A stretch of DNA of 6,674 nucleotides from DAOTZU01 sp034433995. GTDB lineage: Bacteria > Chloroflexota > Anaerolineae > UBA1429. Location of the stretch: positions 1-6,674 of the forward strand of contig DAOTZU010000295.1 in the NCBI GenBank assembly GCA_034433995.1, in the 5' to 3' direction. A program made the translations under genes and the position numbers. The notes under the pieces were generated by a model. That model made no database searches. It was not told the DNA's origin and saw only the letters and a program-made list of their open reading frames with translations. Below are positions 1-5,163 of the stretch, in pieces (position 1 is the stretch's first letter; every line of letters begins with the position of its first letter).

Positions 1-1
1 C

Positions 2-226
2 CAGGCCGTCAAGCGTTCGGGGATGGGCCTCTTGGTGGAGCCACGCAACCCCGCTGCCCTGGCCGAGGGGTTGGTGCAGGCACTGACCCAACGGGAGCGC
101 TACCTCAAGCCCTATGAGGAGATCCGGGCTATCTTTGATCCGGACCGTTCCATCGTCCAATACGAGCGGCTCTTTGAGAGCATGATCCGCGGGACCCCCT
201 TCCAAGAGGATGAAAAAGAGGTGTAG
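2..226 (+). CDS. GT4-like glycosyltransferase, C-terminal fragment (5' end outside window)
   Basis: This is the last 74 codons of a gene that enters from the left edge; the frame is open from base 2 to the TAG at 224-226. The fragment begins QAVKRSGMGLLVEPRNP and continues AALAEGLVQAL, which matches the end of the C-terminal Rossmann domain of GT-B fold, GT4-type glycosyltransferases: a 'G.GLLV.P.NP..LA..L' segment binding the nucleotide-sugar, followed by a helix and a terminal 'F....S...YE.LFE' helix. Members of the family are soluble or membrane-associated cytoplasmic enzymes that transfer a sugar from a nucleotide donor, often in polysaccharide or glycolipid synthesis. The catalytic EX7E region and the N-terminal acceptor domain are not in the window, so the substrate cannot be inferred. 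The internal ATG at 23 is not the start, because the family motif already runs through it. Its stop lies 1 base before the preferred start of the methyltransferase, suggesting coupled translation. Confidence 0.8.
   Translation, partial: QAVKRSGMGLLVEPRNPAALAEGLVQALTQRERYLKPYEEIRAIFDPDRSIVQYERLFESMIRGTPFQEDEKEV
217..221 (+). promoter_or_regulatory. Shine-Dalgarno that decides the methyltransferase start
   Basis: AGAGG (within AAGAGGTG, 216-223) lies 6 bases before the GTG at 228. The competing ATG at 210 has its own AAGAGG (204-209) directly abutting it with no spacer, which is too close for normal initiation. The GTG is therefore preferred. The site lies inside the last codons of the upstream glycosyltransferase gene, consistent with translational coupling. 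Confidence 0.5.
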
Positions 227-227
227 C

Positions 228-1103
228 GTGTCTTCAGCAGCGCCTCTCTCGCCCCAGCAACAGGAGACCTTGGACGCTCTGCTGCGCAACGAATCGGACA
301 TGGCTTACAAGCGCCGGGTGCGCCGCATGGTAGCCTATCTGGAGCTATCTCCCGGCCTGAGCGTCCTGGATTGTGGCTGCGGCATGGGCTTCTACCTCAA
401 GGTCCTTGCCGCCCTGTATCCTTCTTGCCGGCTGTGGGGCCTGGAATATGAGCCCAAGGCGCTGCGCTACGCCCGGCGCCACCTGGCCTCCGCCGGAGTG
501 ACCCTGCTGCGGGGAGATGTGCACCATCTTCCCTTTGGCGATGAGAGCCTGGACCGGGTGTTGCTCTCCGAGGTGTTGGAACATTTGGAAGATGACACGG
601 CGGCGCTGCGAGAGGTGTGGCGGGTGTTGAAACCGGGCGGGCTGTTGGCCCTCACCGTGCCGCCACGCAACTATTCTTTCTGGTTCGACCCGCTCAATTG
701 GCTCCGCGAACATCTTGGTCTGCAGCCCATCCGCCGGGGGCCCTTCGCCGGTATCTGGGCCAACCATCGGCGCCTCTATACTGGCGAGGAATTGCGGCGT
801 GTGGTCGAGGGGGCCGGGTTCGCCATCCAGCGTTACGAGGCCTTGACCCATTATTGTTTCCCCGGGACCCAGTTCCTGGTCTATACCATCGGCAAAGGGT
901 TGGTGGAACGCAACCTCTTGCCCGAGTTCCTCAGCCGCTCGGCGGACCGTTTCCGCGGGCAGGAACATTCCTCCAGCCCCCTCAACCCGATGCATTGGAT
1001 CTTGACCCTTTTTGAGCGCGTTGACCGCTTGAACGAGGACCCTCGGCGCATGGCCACCAAACAGTCGTTTATCAATCTGGCCATCCAAGCACGAAAGGTC
1101 TGA
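228..1103 (+). CDS. Class I SAM-dependent methyltransferase (Methyltransf_11/23-like)
   Basis: With the GTG start this is 291 aa (297 aa from the alternative ATG at 210). It has a Rossmann-type SAM-binding core: motif I LDCGCGMG at residues 47-54, an acidic residue after strand 2 in LWGLEYEP (E73), GDVHHLPF at 96-103 (motif II), LSEVLEHLED at 113-122, and WRVLKPGG at about 131-138, followed by LTVP. These are hallmarks of small-molecule methyltransferases of the UbiE/Methyltransf_11 type. The segment after about residue 145 is a lid and C-terminal region with a hydrophobic stretch (HYCFPGTQFLVYTIGKG, about 208-224) that could contact a lipid or membrane-bound substrate. It sits between a GT4 glycosyltransferase and three membrane glycosyltransferases, so methylation of a sugar or lipid-linked glycan is plausible, but this is inference from context. 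A metabolite or quinone substrate cannot be excluded. The core family call is secure; the substrate is unknown. Confidence 0.9.
   Translation: MSSAAPLSPQQQETLDALLRNESDMAYKRRVRRMVAYLELSPGLSVLDCGCGMGFYLKVLAALYPSCRLWGLEYEPKALRYARRHLASAGVTLLRGDVHHLPFGDESLDRVLLSEVLEHLEDDTAALREVWRVLKPGGLLALTVPPRNYSFWFDPLNWLREHLGLQPIRRGPFAGIWANHRRLYTGEELRRVVEGAGFAIQRYEALTHYCFPGTQFLVYTIGKGLVERNLLPEFLSRSADRFRGQEHSSSPLNPMHWILTLFERVDRLNEDPRRMATKQSFINLAIQARKV
1093..1098 (+). promoter_or_regulatory. Weak Shine-Dalgarno of GT-C no. 1
   Basis: GAAAGG lies 11 bases before the ATG at 1110, inside the end of the methyltransferase gene. The spacing is longer than ideal and the match partial, so GT-C no. 1 may rely partly on re-initiation from the methyltransferase stop 6 bases upstream. 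Confidence 0.35.
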
Positions 1104-1109
1104 GCAGCA

Positions 1110-3089
1110 ATGGAGACAAAAAGCCGGCGCGTGCCATTCATCCTGGTGGGCCTCGCCCTGCTCTTGGCCTTTTTGGGGCAATATATCTGGGCGCGCAAAC
1201 GGGAATTCCTGTGGGATGGCCTGGTGCTCTATGCCCTGGCGATGTTCCTTTTTGCCCGGTTCATTGCCCGTATAGAGGCCAGCGACCGGCCCCCAGAGAC
1301 CCCGCCCAGCCTGTGGCAGCAGCTCTGGGAGCTTCTGAGGCGCAGCCCCGTCCGGTTGGCAGCGTTGGCCGGCGGTTTTGTGCTCTCCCTTTACGCGGCC
1401 GTGGCGGCGGGCTCGCGGCCGGCGGCCAGGCCCATGTACGATCTTTTGGCCCTGTGGGCGGCGGGCTGGCTTCTGGCCACGGGAGCCTTTGGGGATTGGT
1501 CGGGCCTCCCCCGTCGCCTGGCACAACTGAGGGAGGATTGGCGACGTCACGGCCCCGAGATCGTCCTCGTTGCCCTGATCCTTCTGGCCACCTTCCTCAC
1601 CCGCGCCGTCCGCTCCGCCTCCATCCCCTACGTCCTCTCCGGCGACGAGGCCTCCATGGGGTTAGAGGCGGTGAGCGTCCTCAAGGGGCAGCGCGTCAAC
1701 CCCTTTGTGACGGGTTGGCTCTCCCATCCCACCCTGTATTTCTTTATCCTGGCGGCGCCGCTGCGCTGGTTCGGCATTCAAGTTGCCGCCCTGCGCCTGC
1801 CCTCGGCGCTGGTCTCCACCGCCATCGCGCTCCTCTTGTATCTCTGGGCGCGGCGCTACTACGGCCGTTGGGTGGCCATCTTGGCCGCCATCTTTTTCGC
1901 CGCCTACGACTATGCCATCCACTATGGTCGGTTGGCCCTGAACAACATCTGGGATCCTTTCTTTGCCCTGGGCGCGCTCTATTTTTTGAGCGTGGGTCTG
2001 GAAAAGAAACGGCCGGGAGCCGTGGCCGTAGGCGGCCTGCTCACCGGCCTGGCCATCTATTTTTACATGGGGGCGCGGCTCGTGCCCATCATCATAGGGG
2101 TGTACCTCCTCCACTGGGCCTGGCGCCAACGCGATTTCTGGCGCGAGAACCTGCCCTATCTCGTGGTCCTGGCCCTGCTGGCCCTGATCGCCGCCTTGCC
2201 GCTCCTGATGTTCTTCCGCGCCCACCCCGCCGATTTCATGGCCCGGTGGAATTGGGTGGGCATCTTTCCCTCCGGCTGGGTGAACGCCGAGATGCAGCGC
2301 ACCGGCAAAAGCATGGCGAGCATCCTTTGGGGCCAATTCCTCAAGGCCGTGCTGGCCTTTCACTATTTTCCGGATCCCACCTTCTGGTACCATCCGGGGA
2401 CGCCTCTGTTGCAGTTCGTGCCGTCGGTCTTGTTCGTCTTTGGGCTCACCTACGCCTGCACCCAGTGGCGCAAGCGGGAGTATTTCCTGCTGGTGAGTTG
2501 GTTCTTTTTGGTGATCATCTTTGGCGGCATGCTGTTGGAGAACCCGCCCTCCAGCGCCCGCCTGGTGCTGGCCATCCCGCCGGTGGTGCTCTGCGTGGCC
2601 TTGGGAAGCGCCAAGGTGGCCACCGCCATCCAACACGCTTTGGCCCAGCGGCGGGGATTGGCCGTGACCCTTTCCCTGGCGCTGATGCTTGGGGTCAGCT
2701 ATCAGAGCGCCCACTTTTACTTTGGCGTGTACACGCCCAAGCAGCTCTTTTCCGATCCGAACACCTTGGTGGCCGATACCATGGGCAAATATCTGCGCCT
2801 CCTCGGCCCCGAGTACCAATGTTACTTTTTCGGCGCGCCCCGGATCTTTTACGGCCACGCCACCATCCCCTTCCTGGCCCAGGGGGTCACGGGGACGGAT
2901 ATCACCAAGCCCATTGTGGATAAGGTGGATTTCGTCAACCCATCTCGCAACGCGGTGTTTATCTTTTTGCCCGAACGGCGGGGCGAGCTGGACGTGGTGC
3001 GGCGCTTTTACCCCACCGGGCGATTGCGCGAGTTCCGCAACATGAGGGGAGAGCTCCTTTATGTTGCCTATGAAGTGGACCTCCGCTGA
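1110..3089 (+). CDS. GT-C no. 1: GT39/ArnT-PMT-like membrane glycosyltransferase
   Basis: A 659-aa polytopic membrane protein. An N-terminal module has apparent helices at about 9-28, 34-54, 83-101 and 108-127, with a charged loop at 55-80. The GT-C core starts with a helix at about 150-166, followed by an extracytoplasmic loop carrying SGDEA (177-181; the D179-E180 pair is the candidate catalytic acidic motif) and SHPTLYFF (205-212, the usual 'HPPLY' position). Further family landmarks are YAIHYGRLALNN (268-279), GLAIYFYMGARLVP (313-326) and SSARLVLAIPP (481-491). About 115 residues after the last helix (about 520-533) form a probably extracytoplasmic tail. GT39-type enzymes move a sugar from a polyprenyl-phosphate carrier to protein, lipid or glycan acceptors outside the cytoplasm; which applies here is not visible. 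The start is 6 bases after the methyltransferase stop. The gene overlaps the next one, a divergent paralogue, by 29 bases. Confidence 0.85.
   Translation: METKSRRVPFILVGLALLLAFLGQYIWARKREFLWDGLVLYALAMFLFARFIARIEASDRPPETPPSLWQQLWELLRRSPVRLAALAGGFVLSLYAAVAAGSRPAARPMYDLLALWAAGWLLATGAFGDWSGLPRRLAQLREDWRRHGPEIVLVALILLATFLTRAVRSASIPYVLSGDEASMGLEAVSVLKGQRVNPFVTGWLSHPTLYFFILAAPLRWFGIQVAALRLPSALVSTAIALLLYLWARRYYGRWVAILAAIFFAAYDYAIHYGRLALNNIWDPFFALGALYFLSVGLEKKRPGAVAVGGLLTGLAIYFYMGARLVPIIIGVYLLHWAWRQRDFWRENLPYLVVLALLALIAALPLLMFFRAHPADFMARWNWVGIFPSGWVNAEMQRTGKSMASILWGQFLKAVLAFHYFPDPTFWYHPGTPLLQFVPSVLFVFGLTYACTQWRKREYFLLVSWFFLVIIFGGMLLENPPSSARLVLAIPPVVLCVALGSAKVATAIQHALAQRRGLAVTLSLALMLGVSYQSAHFYFGVYTPKQLFSDPNTLVADTMGKYLRLLGPEYQCYFFGAPRIFYGHATIPFLAQGVTGTDITKPIVDKVDFVNPSRNAVFIFLPERRGELDVVRRFYPTGRLREFRNMRGELLYVAYEVDLR
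3045..3053 (+). promoter_or_regulatory. Shine-Dalgarno of GT-C no. 2, inside GT-C no. 1
   Basis: AGGGGAGAG is a strong purine-rich site; its GGAG core (3048-3051) ends 9 bases before the ATG at 3061 and 18 bases before the in-frame ATG at 3070. The spacing favours 3061 as the start. The site is within the coding sequence of GT-C no. 1. Confidence 0.6.
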
Positions 3090-5163
3090 AAACACATCGC
3101 GGCCCGTTCTCTGGCAGCGCCACGGGGTCTCTTTGACGTGGCTGTGCCTGGGCAGTGCCGCCCTGGGCCAAATGCTGCTGGACCGGCAAAAAATCCTGGG
3201 CGCCGCCCTGGGCTACGGTCTGGCGGCGCTGCTCTTTATCTTTGGCTATGCCCCACAAGCCCTGGCCCAGGAGCCAGAGCCCGCGCCCGCATCCGGCGCG
3301 CAAGAGGCCAGAGTGCCAAAGGTCGGTGGGCCCAAGCGGCAGCTCCTCTGGCGCGGGGGATTGCTGGTGATGGCAGCCTGCCTGGGGGCCTTGGCCTTCC
3401 CCCGCTTCAGCGGCAATCGCTTCACCTTGGAGGGCACCCTCCTCTGGGCGGCGGGATTGGCGCTGCTGGGCTTGGCCGCCTGGAGCGCCGAAAGACCTGA
3501 AAGGTCTCCAAAGACCTGTCAGGTCTCGGAGGGGCATCTCGCCATCACCTGGACGCATCTCGCCCTCTTGGGGATGATGCTCCTGGGCGCCTTTTATCGG
3601 CTGTACAAGCTGGACCTCATCCCGGCGGAGATGGGTTGCGACCTGCCCCACAACTATAACAACATTCGCCTGCTGCTACGGCACGAGTTTTTGATCTTTT
3701 TCCCCTCCTTCCCGGGCCGTGAGGCGTTGTTCTTTTACCTGGCCGCGCCCCTTGCCCAGTGGTTCGGCCTGAGCCACCTGACCATCAAACTGGCCTCGGC
3801 CCTCATCGGCGTGGCGACCATCCCCATCGCCTACCTGTTGGGCCGCGAGCTGTACAACCGCGAAGTGGGCCTTTACGCCGCCTTTTTCTTGAGCATCAGC
3901 CGGTGGCATATCATCAACAATCGGGTGGGGTTTCGCTCCAGCACGGTGCCGCCGCTTTTGATGTTGATGGTGTATTTCCTGGCGCGGGCGCTGCGCAGCG
4001 GGCGACGCCGGTTCTATGCCCTGGCCGGGCTGTGCCTGGGTCTGGGGCTATATACCTATAACGCTTTCATGATCGCGCCTGTGCTGGCCGTAGCCATCGT
4101 GGGGTTGGACCTGCTGCGCACCGGCGGGCACGATTGGCGGGCCAAGCTGAGCGGCATGGCCTGGCTCGGGCTGGTGGCGCTGTTCGTCTTGATCCCCCTG
4201 GGCCGCTACGCCTACGAAGAGCCACAGATGTACTTTTACCGCGCGGCGACGCGGCTGACCGGCATTGAGGCCCCGCTGCCCAAGGACCTCTTGGGCACGC
4301 TGGCGGGCAACACGGCCAGGGCGCTCCTGATGTTCAACCATCGGGGCGATAACGTCTTTATCAATAACGTGCCCTTCCGGCGGGAACTGGGGTTCGTCAC
4401 GGCGACGCTGTTTGTGCTGGGGCTAGTGTACGCTCTATGGCGCTGGCGGCGGGAGGGCAATAGCGCCGTCCTGGCCATGTTGGGGGTGATGCTCCTGCCC
4501 ACCATCCTTTCCCTGGCCTTCCCCCAAGAGGTGCCCAACGCGGGACGGGCCATCGGCGCCCTGCCCGCTGCGGTGCTCTTGGCGGCGGTGGCGCTGGCCT
4601 TGGTGCGGCAACGATGCGCCCAAGCCCTGGCCGCCCAACCCGCGCGCGAGCTGCGCCTCCTGTGGCAGGTGGATGGCGCCACCCGCTTGGAATGGCGCGG
4701 ACGCTGGGGGAACGGCGGGCGCTACTTGGGCGCGGTGGCGCTGGCGGCGGCTCTGGGCGTGGAAGCTTGGGCCGTCTACCCCTTCTATTTCCGAGATTAT
4801 GTCCATCATCTGCCGGCCCATAACTATTCCATCTCGCTGGAGCTGGCCCGCGCCATTGACGATTTCAGCGACGACGGCGAGACTTACATCAAGACCCAAG
4901 CCTACTGGTACGACGGCAACGCCGTGCGCGCCCAGTTGCGGCGGACGGACCAGAGCTGGGACCACGAGCTGGAGGTCCTCGCTCCCGACCGGCCCCCGTT
5001 GGCCGGGCCGCCGGCCAAGTTCATGATCATCCTGCACCCCGCCGATTACGCCGCCCTCAGCACCCTGCGCGCCGCCTTCCCCAGAGGTTTGGCCCTGGAA
5101 CATTATGACTACGATGGCCACATCGCCTTTATCACCTTTTACGGAGAGAGGACATCCCCATGA
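3061..5163 (+). CDS. GT-C no. 2: GT39-like membrane glycosyltransferase, PAEM-x2-D variant
   Basis: A 700-aa polytopic protein with the same layout as GT-C no. 1: two helices (about 22-40, 45-62), a Pro/Glu-rich linker (66-95), two helices (about 97-113, 124-142), a short linker (143-160) and then the GT-C core from about 162. The first core loop reads PAEMGCDLPHNYN (188-200): D194 lines up without gaps with D179 of GT-C no. 1, but the next residue is Leu instead of Glu. The 'HP' element is replaced by GREALFFYL (219-227). Other landmarks are ISRWHIINNRVGFRSS (279-294), GLGLYTYNAFMIAP (327-340), MFNHRGDNVF (424-433) and PNAGRAIGALP (492-502). A tail after the last helix (about 555-575) contains AYWYDGNAVRAQL (614-626). 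As I recall, the PAEM/GRE combination recurs in Anaerolineae GT39-like proteins, so it is probably a subfamily trait and not decay. Donor and acceptor are unknown. The linker at 144-157 is encoded by an apparent inserted repeat. An alternative start is the ATG at 3070. Confidence 0.82.
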   Translation: MLPMKWTSAENTSRPVLWQRHGVSLTWLCLGSAALGQMLLDRQKILGAALGYGLAALLFIFGYAPQALAQEPEPAPASGAQEARVPKVGGPKRQLLWRGGLLVMAACLGALAFPRFSGNRFTLEGTLLWAAGLALLGLAAWSAERPERSPKTCQVSEGHLAITWTHLALLGMMLLGAFYRLYKLDLIPAEMGCDLPHNYNNIRLLLRHEFLIFFPSFPGREALFFYLAAPLAQWFGLSHLTIKLASALIGVATIPIAYLLGRELYNREVGLYAAFFLSISRWHIINNRVGFRSSTVPPLLMLMVYFLARALRSGRRRFYALAGLCLGLGLYTYNAFMIAPVLAVAIVGLDLLRTGGHDWRAKLSGMAWLGLVALFVLIPLGRYAYEEPQMYFYRAATRLTGIEAPLPKDLLGTLAGNTARALLMFNHRGDNVFINNVPFRRELGFVTATLFVLGLVYALWRWRREGNSAVLAMLGVMLLPTILSLAFPQEVPNAGRAIGALPAAVLLAAVALALVRQRCAQALAAQPARELRLLWQVDGATRLEWRGRWGNGGRYLGAVALAAALGVEAWAVYPFYFRDYVHHLPAHNYSISLELARAIDDFSDDGETYIKTQAYWYDGNAVRAQLRRTDQSWDHELEVLAPDRPPLAGPPAKFMIILHPADYAALSTLRAAFPRGLALEHYDYDGHIAFITFYGERTSP
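3493..3526 (+). repeat. Tandem pair of short palindromes, in frame within GT-C no. 2
   Basis: Two 15-base inverted repeats are separated by four bases (CCAA). The first (3493-3507) is AGACCT-GAA-AGGTCT, with 6-base arms and a 3-base centre. The second (3512-3526) is AGACCTG-T-CAGGTCT, with 7-base arms and a single central base. The two units match at 13 of 15 positions with a period of 19. In the gene's frame they encode ERPERSPKTCQVSE (residues 144-157), a hydrophilic stretch in a linker between two membrane helices, unlike the surrounding sequence. The element has no stop in four of six reading frames, which would make insertion into genes tolerable. It resembles short dispersed palindromes I recall from Chloroflexota and other environmental genomes; that resemblance was not checked. 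Confidence 0.75.
5143..5151 (+). promoter_or_regulatory. Shine-Dalgarno of GT-C no. 3
   Basis: GGAGAGAGG ends 8 bases before the ATG at 5160 and lies in the last codons of GT-C no. 2. The good match and spacing, together with the ATGA stop/start overlap at 5160-5163, fix the start of GT-C no. 3 and suggest coupled translation. Confidence 0.6.

Noticed and set aside
1104..1109. Possible promoter or terminator between the methyltransferase and GT-C no. 1
   Set aside because: The gap is only 6 bases and the neighbouring sequence shows no hairpin with a T-run and no convincing -10/-35 pair.
345..1550. Antisense open frame (401 codons) spanning the methyltransferase and the start of GT-C no. 1
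   Set aside because: It crosses two well-supported genes, has low-complexity composition and no domain or credible start signal.
1211..2923. Alternative + strand frame (570 codons) inside GT-C no. 1
   Set aside because: The product is Gly/Pro/Arg/His-rich without motifs; it is a shifted-frame shadow of the real gene, and the real frame is continuous, so there is no frameshift to explain.
1662..3095. Long antisense open frame (477 codons) opposite GT-C no. 1
   Set aside because: Its product is rich in Gly, Gln, His and Pro with no recognisable domain, while the + strand frame gives a coherent membrane protein with family motifs. Long antisense frames are expected in GC-rich DNA.
3493..3526. 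Palindrome pair as a rho-independent terminator, operator or start of a CRISPR array
   Set aside because: There is no T-tract after either hairpin, it lies inside an intact coding frame, and only two units with a 4-base spacer are present, so a gene-embedded dispersed repeat fits better.
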